This document shows positions 54,832-62,991 of a DNA stretch of 64,000 bases, piece after piece. Source of the DNA: JAHEEL01 sp963836085 (GTDB lineage: Bacteria > Actinomycetota > Acidimicrobiia > Spongiisociales > UBA5794); the NCBI GenBank assembly GCA_963836085.1, contig CAWIHT010000012.1:124001-188000 (forward strand). Direction: 5' to 3'. A program made the translations under genes and the position numbers. How positions within the stretch are numbered: the stretch's first letter is position 1; each line of letters starts with the position of its first letter. A model generated the notes under the pieces. It was given only the letters and a program-made list of their open reading frames with translations. It made no database searches and had not been told where the DNA came from.

Positions 54832-54844
54832 GAGGAGACCGTCG

Positions 54845-55357
54845 GTGCTCGATTTCGCCATCCTTGGGCTGCTTCGGGAGGAGCCGCGCCATGGCTACGA
54901 CCTGAAGCGCGCCCTGGGCGATCTCGGCTTCTGGCAGGTCTCGTTCGGCTCGCTCTATCCAGCGCTCCGGAGACTCGAGAAGCAAGGATCTATCCAGGCC
55001 ACCAAGGGTGGGGGGCGGCGTAAGGCGTACCGGATCACCGAACCGGGCCGTATCCGCTTCGCCGAGATGCTCGCGGAGGCCGGGGACGGCTCGGACCGGG
55101 GATTCCAGCTTCGGTTGGCCTTCCTCGGATATCTCGAGCAACCCCGTCGTCTCGGTGTCCTCGAGAACCGGAGGACGATGCTCCAGGACCGTCTCCACGG
55201 TGCCCGCGACTCCTTCCGGGGAGCGCGCAAGAGCACCAAGAGTCCGGACCGCTACCGAATGGCCCTCATGGAGCGAAGGGTTCGATCGACCGAAGCGGAT
55301 ATCGCCTGGCTCGACGAACTCATCGCAAGCGAACGCGGCGCTGCCGCCAGCGCCTGA
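54845..55357 (+). CDS. PadR-family transcriptional regulator
   Basis: The product is 170 residues from a GTG with GAGGAG 7 nt upstream. It has the PadR winged helix: LDFAILGLLREEPRHGYDL, FGSLYPALRRLEKQGSI and GGGRRKAYRITEPGR. A C-terminal helical domain of about 90 residues (FRGARKSTKSPDRYRMALME) mediates dimerisation. It directly precedes ino1, as in mycobacteria where a PadR gene neighbours ino1. It probably binds the twin palindromes ahead of it. The effector is unknown. Confidence 0.92.
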   Translation: MLDFAILGLLREEPRHGYDLKRALGDLGFWQVSFGSLYPALRRLEKQGSIQATKGGGRRKAYRITEPGRIRFAEMLAEAGDGSDRGFQLRLAFLGYLEQPRRLGVLENRRTMLQDRLHGARDSFRGARKSTKSPDRYRMALMERRVRSTEADIAWLDELIASERGAAASA

Positions 55358-55385
55358 ACCACAGAACCTGAACAAGGAGACTGAC

Positions 55386-56498
55386 ATGTCCAACACCGTT
55401 CGAGTCGCGATCGCCGGTCTCGGCAACTGCGCCAACTCGCTCATCCAGGGCGTCGAGTACTACCGCAACGCTGACGCTTCGCTCAAGGTCCCCGGCTTGA
55501 TGCACGTCGACCTCGGCGGCTACCACGTCGGCGATGTCGAGTTCGTGGCGGCGTTCGACGTTGACGCGACGAAGGTCGGTCAGGACGTCTCCAAAGCCAT
55601 GTGGTCCGGGATGAACAACACGATCGAATTCGTTTCGGTGCCGGAACTCGGCGTCGAGGTCCAGCGCGGACCGACCCTCGATGGCCTCGGCACCTATTAC
55701 GTCGACGAGGTGGAGGAGTCGGCGGCCGAGCCGGTCGATGTCGTGCAGGCCATCCAGGATGCGAGAGCCGACGTGCTCGTCTCCTATCTGCCGGTGGGTT
55801 CCGAGGAGGCCACCAAGTTCTACGCCCAGTGTGCGCTCGACGCCGGTGTCGCGTTCGTGAATGCCATCCCCGTCTTCATCGCATCCGACCCGGTGTGGGC
55901 GGCCAAGTTCGTCGATGCCAATCTTCCGATCATCGGTGACGACATCAAGTCGCAGGTCGGGGCCACCATCGTGCATCGTCAACTCGCGCGCCTCTTCGAA
56001 GACCGTGGCGTGAAGATCGACCAGACCTACCAGCTGAACTTCGGCGGCAACATGGACTTCAAGAACATGCTCGAGCGCGAGCGTCTGCAGTCCAAGAAGA
56101 TCTCGAAGACGCAGTCGGTGACCAGCCAGATCGAACGGCGGATGAACTCCGAGACCGTGCACATCGGCCCGTCGGACCACGTACCGTGGCTCTCGGACCG
56201 CAAGTGGGCCTACATCCGGCTCGAGGGCACCTCGTTCGGCGACGTGCCGCTCAATGTCGAGTTGAAGCTCGAAGTCTGGGATTCCCCCAACTCGGCCGGC
56301 GTGATCATCGACGCCGTACGTGCCGCGAAGATCGCGCTCGACCGCGGCGTCGGTGGCCCGATTCTTGCCCCGTCGTCGTACTTCATGAAGTCGCCGCCGG
56401 TCCAATATCACGACTCCGTGGCCCACGACAACGTCGAAGCGTTCATCGACGGATCCGGGGACCTCTCCTGCGACCTCGAGGCGTTCCTCTCGGCATAG
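55386..56498 (+). CDS. ino1: Inositol-3-phosphate synthase
   Basis: This 370-residue protein has a Rossmann start (VRVAIAGLGNCANSLIQGVEYY), SYLPVGSEEATKFYAQ, GDDIKSQVGATIVHRQLA, LNFGGNMDFKNML and LEVWDSPNSAGVIIDAVR. It converts glucose-6-phosphate to myo-inositol-3-phosphate with NAD, feeding phosphatidylinositol and mycothiol in actinobacteria. AAGGAG precedes the ATG. It lies 28 bp after padR and is followed by a stem-loop. Length fits the actinobacterial clade. Confidence 0.96.
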   Translation: MSNTVRVAIAGLGNCANSLIQGVEYYRNADASLKVPGLMHVDLGGYHVGDVEFVAAFDVDATKVGQDVSKAMWSGMNNTIEFVSVPELGVEVQRGPTLDGLGTYYVDEVEESAAEPVDVVQAIQDARADVLVSYLPVGSEEATKFYAQCALDAGVAFVNAIPVFIASDPVWAAKFVDANLPIIGDDIKSQVGATIVHRQLARLFEDRGVKIDQTYQLNFGGNMDFKNMLERERLQSKKISKTQSVTSQIERRMNSETVHIGPSDHVPWLSDRKWAYIRLEGTSFGDVPLNVELKLEVWDSPNSAGVIIDAVRAAKIALDRGVGGPILAPSSYFMKSPPVQYHDSVAHDNVEAFIDGSGDLSCDLEAFLSA

Positions 56499-56523
56499 CC
56501 AGGACTCAGTTTCGAGCGTGGGG

Positions 56524-56543
56524 GGCGGTCCTTCGGGGCCGCC
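56524..56543 (+). terminator. Stem-loop after ino1
   Basis: GGCGGTCC-TTCG-GGGCCGCC forms an 8-bp stem (one G-U pair) with a stable TTCG loop, 25 nt after the ino1 stop. No long T-run follows. Confidence 0.6.
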
Positions 56544-56659
56544 TCGTCGTGTCGGCGGACCGCACGGTGGATCGTGTCGATTTGGCAGCCCACCAACTTC
56601 TCAGTTGACTCCAATTGCGTCAATGCCGATAGGTAGGTGAGCGACCAGGATGGAAAGAG

Positions 56660-58246
56660 ATGGCGTTCTGTAGTCAGTGTGGCGAGAAGCTTGTCGACGA
56701 CGCAGTGTTCTGCACCGCTTGCGGCAGACCAGTCCAGAAGCCGGAGGCTCCACCGCCCGACCAGTCGGCGACTGTCGAGACGACGCCTCCCAGCGGAGCG
56801 CCACAGCACACGCCCGAGTCGTCACCTCCGCCGGCCGCCGTCCCCCCGCCGATTGACCCTCCGACCGCCGTCGCCGCTCCCCCATCGGGGAACGCCTCCG
56901 GCCGGAATACGCGGGCGCTCCTCCTTGGAGGTATCGCCGCCCTTGCCTTCGCCCTCATCGCGGGAGGAGCGGTGGTTGTGGCACAACAGGGCGACGACGC
57001 AGACGCTGTCGTCATTCCGGTCGCTCAGGACACCATCAAGAAGTCCACGAGCACCACATCGGCCGCCGTCACGACAACTATCCGTCAGGCAACGACAACG
57101 ACCACGACCGCACCGACCACAACCACCACAACGCTTCCTCCGACCACGACGACCACCCTGCCGGCCGACCTCGTTGCTGGAATCGAAGGATCCGGTACGT
57201 TCGTCGCCGCCGGGAGCGACGCGACCGCCGCGTTCCTCGAAGACAGCGTCGCGAAGGCCCGCGCCCAGGACTGGGATCTGTCGGTGATCGCCCTTCCCGC
57301 CGAACCCGACGAAGGGTTCTCCCCGTTCGCAGGCTCGATCGCTACGGCGATGAACCTGGGAACGGTCGTAGCGGTTGGCCCCAACGGACTCGGGTGGGCA
57401 TCGCAGGAGACTCAGTTCTCCGAAGGCGAATTCGAACGGGCGTGGGGGTTGATCCCTCCGGGATCGAACGAGGACCAGGCCGTTGACTCGTTCGTGAGGT
57501 CGGTCCTCGGCGGACCGGACTCGGTCGGTGTCGTGGACCCCTTGACCGGCGAGTGGGTGGCCCTGCGCGCCGACGGCGAGCGCACCGTCTTCAGTTTCGG
57601 CGAGGTAGGCGATATTCCCGTCGTTGGCGACTGGAACTGCAACGGCATCGCAACCCCCGGCGTGTGGCGCGAGTCGACGTATGAGTTCCTGACACTGGAC
57701 GCCGTTGGGAATGGCTCTGAAGACTCCTGGTTCGAGTACAACGACCACGACGATGTCATCCCGCTGGCGGGCGACTTCGATGGAAACGGCTGCGACAGTG
57801 TCTCGTTCTATCACAAGGCCAGTCGCAAGCTCAGTGTGTTCGCCTTCACCGGGGAAGACCTTGCCAGCGAAGACACGATCAAGGCCCTCACCGAGTATGT
57901 GTTCGGCGCCACCGGCGACATTCCCTTCGTCGGCGACTTTGACGGCGATGGCATTGACACGATCGGGCTCTATCGACCTTCGACGGCCACTGTCTATCTC
58001 AAGAACACATTCGATGGAGGGCCGGCAGATCGCGAGTTCCCGTACGGGGCATCGGGCGATGTCCCGATCGCGGGAGACTGGGGTCCGGAGGATGGAGTCG
58101 ACACGGTTGGCGTCTACCGGCCAGATGCCGGGAACTTCTACCTCCGCTACGAGAATGCCAAAGGCCCCGCCGACGAAACCATCGGCCTCGACGTGCTGAA
58201 CGCTGTGCCGGTGGCGGGACCCTTCGGTCTGGACCGTTCGGGCTGA
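56660..58246 (+). CDS. Zinc-ribbon membrane protein with external TPM-like domain and FG-GAP-like repeats
   Basis: The product is 528 residues. It begins with a zinc ribbon (CSQCGEKL ... CTACGRPV), then a Pro-rich linker, one helix (ALLLGGIAALAFALIAGGAVV) and a Thr-rich spacer of about 45 residues. The region near 180-260 (AAFLEDSVAKARAQDWDLSVI, AVGPNGLGWAS) resembles TPM domains. The C-terminal third repeats GDIPVVGDWNCNGI, PLAGDFDGNGCDSV, IPFVGDFDGDGIDTIGLYRP and VPIAGDWGPEDGVD, calcium-loop blades of the FG-GAP/VCBS type. It is predicted inside-in with a surface-exposed propeller. Function unknown. Confidence 0.8.
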   Translation: MAFCSQCGEKLVDDAVFCTACGRPVQKPEAPPPDQSATVETTPPSGAPQHTPESSPPPAAVPPPIDPPTAVAAPPSGNASGRNTRALLLGGIAALAFALIAGGAVVVAQQGDDADAVVIPVAQDTIKKSTSTTSAAVTTTIRQATTTTTTAPTTTTTTLPPTTTTTLPADLVAGIEGSGTFVAAGSDATAAFLEDSVAKARAQDWDLSVIALPAEPDEGFSPFAGSIATAMNLGTVVAVGPNGLGWASQETQFSEGEFERAWGLIPPGSNEDQAVDSFVRSVLGGPDSVGVVDPLTGEWVALRADGERTVFSFGEVGDIPVVGDWNCNGIATPGVWRESTYEFLTLDAVGNGSEDSWFEYNDHDDVIPLAGDFDGNGCDSVSFYHKASRKLSVFAFTGEDLASEDTIKALTEYVFGATGDIPFVGDFDGDGIDTIGLYRPSTATVYLKNTFDGGPADREFPYGASGDVPIAGDWGPEDGVDTVGVYRPDAGNFYLRYENAKGPADETIGLDVLNAVPVAGPFGLDRSG

Positions 58247-58261
58247 TCAGGGCCAGTACGA

Positions 58262-58281
58262 GCGGCTCCTTCTTGAGCCGC
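58262..58281. terminator. Stem-loop between convergent surface-protein genes
   Basis: GCGGCTC-CTTCTT-GAGCCGC, a 7-bp stem in the 45-bp gap between two convergent stops. It may serve both genes. Confidence 0.55.
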
Positions 58282-58291
58282 CGACTGCTCG

Positions 58292-59344
58292 CTACCGGTG
58301 GTCGAGTGCTCTGACGAGGAAGGCTGCCATGGTCTCGCGTGAGACATAGTCGGTCGGACAGAATCTGGTGTTCGCCGGAGGGTTGCAGCCCCTGGTTATC
58401 CCGGCCGTTGCCAGACGCTCGATATCGACTTCGAACACCGAACCATTGTCGTCCGTGAAGTCCACCGACCCGCGATCCGTCAAGTCAAGAGCCCGCACGA
58501 TGAAGGCGGCCATCGACTGGCGCGTGACCCGCGAGTCGGGACAGAACCTGGTGTTGGCCGGCGGATTGCAGCCTTTCGTGATCCCGGCCGCCGCCAACCG
58601 TTCGATGTCGGCTTCGAACATCGAACCGTTGTCGTCCGTGAAGTCCACCGACCCGCGATCCGTCAAGTCGAGAGCGCGGACCAGGAAGGCGGCCATCTGG
58701 CCCCTGGTTACGTAGCTCTTGGGGCAGAACCGGTCATTGGTCGGCGGATTGCAGCCGGACGTGATGCCGAGCGCAGCGAGTTGCTCGATCTCGGCTTCGA
58801 AGATGGACGAGTCGTCGTCGCAGAACGGTCCGTCGCACGCCGGGTCATACGACGACGAGGCGAAGAACAGTTCGGTGACCCACCAGCCTGATCCGTCAAC
58901 GTAGGCGCCGAGCGCGACGAATCGCTGGCTCTTGTTCAGGATGTTCGCTCGATGGCCGGGCGAGTTCATGAACATCGTGTGGACCTGCGAACAGTCCGGG
59001 ACATTCGAGTTCGACGTCCACGCGATGTTCTCCGCCCACGTGTAGGTGCCGGAAGGCAGGATCGGCGCACGCTCAGCGCTGTTCATGTGCCGGAACTCGT
59101 TGTATCGCATCCACCGGGACCACGCACGCACCTGATCGATGCGATCGGTCGCCATGCGGAGCGGAACCGCGCCGACTTCAGCGCGGTCCTCGTTGATCAT
59201 CTCGAGGAGGCATGCCTCGAATTCGTCGGGTGAGATGGCGGCGTTTGCCGTGGTGCCCGGGAGGACGACCAAGAGTCCGGCCAGCACTATCCCGACCACA
59301 AGCAGCAGCCAGGAGCGTGGAATAGTTGTCGTGTGCAGCGCCAT
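58292..59344 (-). CDS. Secreted CAP-domain protein with three SLH-like repeats
   Basis: This 350-residue protein has a signal peptide (WLLLVVGIVLAGLLVVLPG) after an ATG preceded by GAGGAGG. The CAP/SCP domain (EACLLEMINEDRAEVGAVPL, FRHMNSAERA, TWAENIAW, MNSPGHRANIL) occupies residues 35-165. Three repeats of about 61 residues follow, each with FEADIERLAAAGITKGCNPP, TRFCPDSRVTRQSMAAFIV-type sequence. Their two conserved Cys suggest a disulfide per repeat. At the DNA level they recur with a 183-bp period. It probably attaches to the cell wall through the SLH part. Confidence 0.88.
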   Translation of the reverse strand: MALHTTTIPRSWLLLVVGIVLAGLLVVLPGTTANAAISPDEFEACLLEMINEDRAEVGAVPLRMATDRIDQVRAWSRWMRYNEFRHMNSAERAPILPSGTYTWAENIAWTSNSNVPDCSQVHTMFMNSPGHRANILNKSQRFVALGAYVDGSGWWVTELFFASSSYDPACDGPFCDDDSSIFEAEIEQLAALGITSGCNPPTNDRFCPKSYVTRGQMAAFLVRALDLTDRGSVDFTDDNGSMFEADIERLAAAGITKGCNPPANTRFCPDSRVTRQSMAAFIVRALDLTDRGSVDFTDDNGSVFEVDIERLATAGITRGCNPPANTRFCPTDYVSRETMAAFLVRALDHR

Positions 59345-59551
59345 ACGACCCCTCCTCACCGCCCGGGGTATACCAAGGCATCGGTCAGACCGTCGTCGCA
59401 CTTGAGTCGACCCTCGCGAACGCGAGATCTCTTCCATCGTGGTCCGGACGTGCGATACACTCACGCCGCCAATCACGGGGAGCCTATGCGCCACATCAAC
59501 TGAGGATCTACCACCTCCGGGTCATTGACCCGCCCACACAAGGGAGTTGCC

Positions 59552-61054
59552 ATGTCCGCTATCCACGTTGCTCACGTCTCGTTCTCCTATTCATCTGCCG
59601 CCCGCATTGTCGACGACGCCTCATTCAGCCTCGGTCCTGGGTGGACCGGTCTCGTCGGGGCGAATGGCTCGGGAAAGACCACCCTCCTCGATCTCCTCGC
59701 TGGTACCCACCCCCCGGACAGCGGTGCGGTCTCCTTCGTACCCCGGCGTGCAGAGCCGGTGCTCTGCCAGCAGCGAGTGGACGACCGCACCAGCGAGGTC
59801 GACTCCCTGGGTTCGGCGTGGGGTCGCGACGCCGTACGGCTCAGGGCACGCCTGCGGCTCCATCCGTCCCATCTCGATCGGTGGTCAACGCTGTCACCGG
59901 GAGAGCGGAAGCGCTGGCAGATCGCAGCTGCACTCTCCCGCAGCCCCGACGTGTTACTCCTCGACGAGCCTTCAAACCACCTCGACACGGAAGCCCGCTC
60001 TCTCCTGATCGCGGTCCTCTCCGACTTCGGTGGGGCCGGCATCATCGTGTCCCACGACCGGCAGATCCTTCGCTCGCTCACGACGCGGACGCTCAGGATC
60101 CACCGAGGTGCGGTCGAACTGTGGAACGGCTCATACGAGACGGCAAGGGATGGCTGGGAGGCAAGATCGAATCGCGTCGCCCAGGAACGCGACCGCTTGA
60201 AACGCGAGCGGAAGAAGACCGCCCGGCGACTCGCTGACCAGCGTCGCGTCGCCCAGGAGAAAGACGCGAAGCGCTCGCGGGACCTGCGCAGTGCCGGCCC
60301 GCGGGACCTCGATACGAGAGGAGCCGTCGCCACAGGGCGGCACGCGTCGGGTCAACGGGCAGGAGCCCGCGAGCGGGAAGTCACCCGATCCCACCTCGAG
60401 TCGGTGTCAGAGCAACTCGCCACGATGGCGGTCGAGCGGAACCACGGCGGAGCGATCGGGATCGCCGGTTCGGTTGCTCCGAAGGAGTTCGTCCTTCGCC
60501 ACGATGGTCCGGTGACGATTCCGAACGGCACCGAACTCTTCTCGGCTGACGTGGCCGTGCGTCGGGGCGACCGAATCCGTATTGCCGGGCCGAACGGTGC
60601 AGGCAAGACCACATTGGTGAACACCCTTCTCCGCTCAGCCGTCATCCCTGCGGAGCGGATACTCGTCCTCCCCCAGGAAACAACAAGGGACGAATCGGTT
60701 GATTGGCTCCATACCGTTCGGGCGCTGCCATCCGACGATCGCGGCCGGGTCCTATCGCTGGTCTCGCTCTTCGGATCGGATCCGGCCGCCCTCCTCGCCT
60801 CCGACCTGCCATCGCCGGGAGAAGCCAGGAAACTCGCACTCGCACTCGGGATGGGAACGGCCACCTGGATGATGGTTCTCGACGAACCGACGAACCATCT
60901 CGACCTCCCCTCCATCGAACGCCTCGAGTCGGCACTGCTGAGCTACCCGGGGGCCATCGTGGTCATCACGCACGACGAGGATCTGGCAGCGGCAGTGACC
61001 ACGGCGACGTGGACCATCGATCCGGAGACGGGATTGACACAAACAGTTGGTTGA
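59552..61054 (+). CDS. ABC-F family ATPase
   Basis: The product is 500 residues with two ABC domains and no membrane segment. Domain 1 has GANGSGKTTLLDLL, LSPGERKRWQIAAAL and VLLLDEPSNHLD. The linker is strongly basic (RERKKTARRLADQRR). Domain 2 has GPNGAGKTTLVNTL, LPSPGEARKLALAL and MMVLDEPTNHLD. ABC-F proteins act on the ribosome E site or protect it from antibiotics; which applies here cannot be told. The ATG follows AAGGGAG. The 3' end overlaps the promoter region of the toxin-antitoxin pair. Confidence 0.9.
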   Translation: MSAIHVAHVSFSYSSAARIVDDASFSLGPGWTGLVGANGSGKTTLLDLLAGTHPPDSGAVSFVPRRAEPVLCQQRVDDRTSEVDSLGSAWGRDAVRLRARLRLHPSHLDRWSTLSPGERKRWQIAAALSRSPDVLLLDEPSNHLDTEARSLLIAVLSDFGGAGIIVSHDRQILRSLTTRTLRIHRGAVELWNGSYETARDGWEARSNRVAQERDRLKRERKKTARRLADQRRVAQEKDAKRSRDLRSAGPRDLDTRGAVATGRHASGQRAGAREREVTRSHLESVSEQLATMAVERNHGGAIGIAGSVAPKEFVLRHDGPVTIPNGTELFSADVAVRRGDRIRIAGPNGAGKTTLVNTLLRSAVIPAERILVLPQETTRDESVDWLHTVRALPSDDRGRVLSLVSLFGSDPAALLASDLPSPGEARKLALALGMGTATWMMVLDEPTNHLDLPSIERLESALLSYPGAIVVITHDEDLAAAVTTATWTIDPETGLTQTVG

Positions 61055-61062
61055 CATACGGT
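61034..61062 (+). promoter_or_regulatory. Predicted promoter of the Xre-RES pair
   Basis: TTGACA (61034-61039) and TACGGT (61057-61062) are 17 bp apart, 6 bp before the antitoxin ATG, which fits a leaderless transcript. A second TTGACA at 61051 makes a direct repeat that could be part of an autoregulatory site. Confidence 0.45.
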
Positions 61063-61068
61063 TGCACT

Positions 61069-61506
61069 ATGGCAATACCGATTACGGAACTCAGCCCATC
61101 CGAAGCCGCCGCATCGCTCGCCGCCCGCGGCGGACCGGAGTGGACGCGACAACTCATCGACGAACTCGACCGGACAGTCCGCACGGATCCGCTCGACCGT
61201 TTCGTGGCACTGTGGGATCTGTCAAATGCCGCCGCCGCCCGGGTATTCGGCGTGTCGCGCCAGGCTTTCACAAAGTGGCGCAAGACTGGCCCGCCGGCGA
61301 TCCGCTCTGCCGCTGTCGCTGACCTCGCCTCCGCAACTGATCTCCTCGATCGATATGTGAAACGCGAGAGGATCCCGGCGGTGGTCCGCAGACCGGCCGA
61401 ACAGTTCGACGGTCACTCGCTCCTCGAGATCGCAGAGCACGGCGACACGCAGACGGTTCTCGAACACGTTGCTGCCATGTTCGACCTGCGGCGCACCCAG
61501 CCGTGA
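61069..61506 (+). CDS. Xre/MbcA/ParS-type antitoxin
   Basis: This 145-residue protein has a helix-turn-helix-like region (LWDLSNAAAARVFGVSRQAFTKW) and a C-terminal toxin-binding part (SLLEIAEHGDTQTVLEHVAAMF), the layout of antitoxins that pair with RES toxins. The ATG has no ribosome-binding site and is probably leaderless. It overlaps the toxin gene by 4 nt (GTGA). It would neutralise the toxin and repress the operon. Confidence 0.82.
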   Translation: MAIPITELSPSEAAASLAARGGPEWTRQLIDELDRTVRTDPLDRFVALWDLSNAAAARVFGVSRQAFTKWRKTGPPAIRSAAVADLASATDLLDRYVKRERIPAVVRRPAEQFDGHSLLEIAEHGDTQTVLEHVAAMFDLRRTQP

Positions 61507-62048
61507 TCGATCCGCTTCCAGTCGAACTGCCAGATGGGGCATCGTGGCATCGCGTTGCAGATGTTTCCTGGAGCGACCCTCTCGATCCCTCATTCGCACA
61601 ACAGCAGGGCGGACGGTGGAATCCCCCGAATTCGTTCCCGACGCTCTACCTGAACGGTGATCTCCCGACTGCCCGAGCGCAGATCGAGAGGATGCTCGAC
61701 GGCTACCCCGTCGACCCCGAGGACCTGGATGCTCCGTACGTTTTGGTCACGGTGTCACTCCCGAGAGACCAGACGGTCGCCGATGCAATCTCCGACGAGG
61801 GTCTCGAACGCCTTGGTCTTCCCGCGACCTACCCAACGGCAAAGACCGGTTGGGTCCCACACTCGGCCTGTCAGCCAATCGGTGCGGCCGTTCGTCTTGC
61901 CGGACTGCGGGGCGTTCACGCTCGTTCCGCCGCGACCGTCGACGGAACCGGTCGCGAACTCGCCTGGTTCCCCGCTCGTCCGTCGTCGAAACCTCGACGT
62001 CTGGAGGAGGATCGCCCATTCACCGACTGGTGGTACGACCGGGGATAG
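61503..62048 (+). CDS. RES-domain toxin (NAD+-degrading type)
   Basis: This 181-residue protein has the RES pattern: WHRVADVSWSDPLDPSF, QQGGRWNPPNSFPTLYLN with the conserved Arg, and ACQPIGAAVRLAGLRG. Characterised members (MbcT, Res) split NAD+ and stop growth. The Arg and the first conserved Tyr region are present; the distal Ser/Glu positions are less clear. Its GTG start lies within the antitoxin stop. Location next to an Xre-type antitoxin supports a toxin role. Confidence 0.85.
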   Translation: MIDPLPVELPDGASWHRVADVSWSDPLDPSFAQQQGGRWNPPNSFPTLYLNGDLPTARAQIERMLDGYPVDPEDLDAPYVLVTVSLPRDQTVADAISDEGLERLGLPATYPTAKTGWVPHSACQPIGAAVRLAGLRGVHARSAATVDGTGRELAWFPARPSSKPRRLEEDRPFTDWWYDRG

Positions 62049-62085
62049 GGGACGACCCGCCAGGCCTCACCTTCATGTGTGAGCC

Positions 62086-62218
62086 CCCAGAGCCCCCTCC
62101 GCTGCGCTCCGGCCTAGCGGCCGGTGCTCGCGCCTCCCCCACTTCGTGGGAGAGGCGAAGAAGCGGCCCGTATTCGAATCCGAGACTCGGGACCGGCGAC
62201 TGGGGACTGGCGACCGGC
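62086..62218. repeat. Intergenic composite repeat (diverged 58-bp relative plus heptamers)
   Basis: A stretch from about 62086 to 62156 (CCCCCTCCG, GCTGCGCTC, CCTCCCCC with a short hairpin) resembles the inverse of the dnaX 58-bp repeat. It is followed at 62191-62218 by four heptamers GACCGGC, GACTGGG, GACTGGC, GACCGGC, the inverse of the dnaX heptamers. It separates the convergent toxin and nfo genes. Confidence 0.7.
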
Positions 62219-62223
62219 AACTT

Positions 62224-62991
62224 CTAGAGGCGCTCTCTGAGCCAGGCGATGTCGGCTGCTTGATCTTCGGGTTCGCCGGGGGTCTCCACGACGATGGGGG
62301 CGTTGGCGTCGCGGATGACGCCGACGAGGAGGTCTTCGGGGATCTCGCCCTTGCCGAGGTTCGCATGGCGATCCCGGTGGCTATCGAAGGGGTCCCGCGA
62401 GTCGTTGCCGTGCACGAGCGCGACCCCTCCGGTGTGGCGGGTAATCCGCTCAACGGCGGTTGTCAGGTCCGCACCGGCAGCCCAGGTGTGGCAGGTATCG
62501 AGGCACACGCCAACGTTGAAGTCGCCGATCGCCGCCCACAGGGGTCCGTAGTTGTCGAGGTTCTGCATCACCGTGTTGCCGCTGCCTGCGGTGTTCTCAA
62601 CCAGGACCGGCACGGTGACGTCGAACGAGTCCAGGGCCTTGAACCAGCGTTCGAAACCGACGTCGACCTCTTCGTCGGCCCCGACGCTTCCCCCGTGCAC
62701 GATCACACCCTTGGCCCCGATCAGGTCTGCCGCTTCGACGGTCTGTGCCAGCATCTTGCGTGAAGGAATACGCACCCGATTGTTTGGCGAGGCAAGGTTG
62801 AGGAGGTAGGGAGCATGCACATAGAAATCGACCGGGGACTCCCGAAGAGCCTCGGCGTCAGCGCGCGGCACCGGCTTCTTCCACGATTGTGGGTTGGAGA
62901 CGAATATCTGAACCACGTCTGCACCACGGGCCGACGCCTCTTCGAGTGGTTTCGCCGCGGAGACATGGGCTCCGATCTTCAGGTCAGTCAT
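62224..62991 (-). CDS. nfo: Endonuclease IV
   Basis: This 255-residue TIM-barrel AP endonuclease has IGAHVSAAKPLEEA, YVHAPYLLNLASP, VIVHGGSVGA, VLVENTAGSGN, VCLDTCHTWAAG and LVHGNDSRDPFDSHRDRHANLG, giving the three-zinc ligand set. It cuts DNA at abasic sites for base-excision repair. AGGAG precedes the ATG. The start overlaps the membrane-protein gene end by 8 nt. Confidence 0.95.
   Translation of the reverse strand: MTDLKIGAHVSAAKPLEEASARGADVVQIFVSNPQSWKKPVPRADAEALRESPVDFYVHAPYLLNLASPNNRVRIPSRKMLAQTVEAADLIGAKGVIVHGGSVGADEEVDVGFERWFKALDSFDVTVPVLVENTAGSGNTVMQNLDNYGPLWAAIGDFNVGVCLDTCHTWAAGADLTTAVERITRHTGGVALVHGNDSRDPFDSHRDRHANLGKGEIPEDLLVGVIRDANAPIVVETPGEPEDQAADIAWLRERL

Noticed and set aside
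54740..55444. Open frame extending the helicase N-terminus by 235 codons
   Set aside because: It lies opposite padR and its operators, and the translated sequence is low-complexity antisense without helicase-family features.
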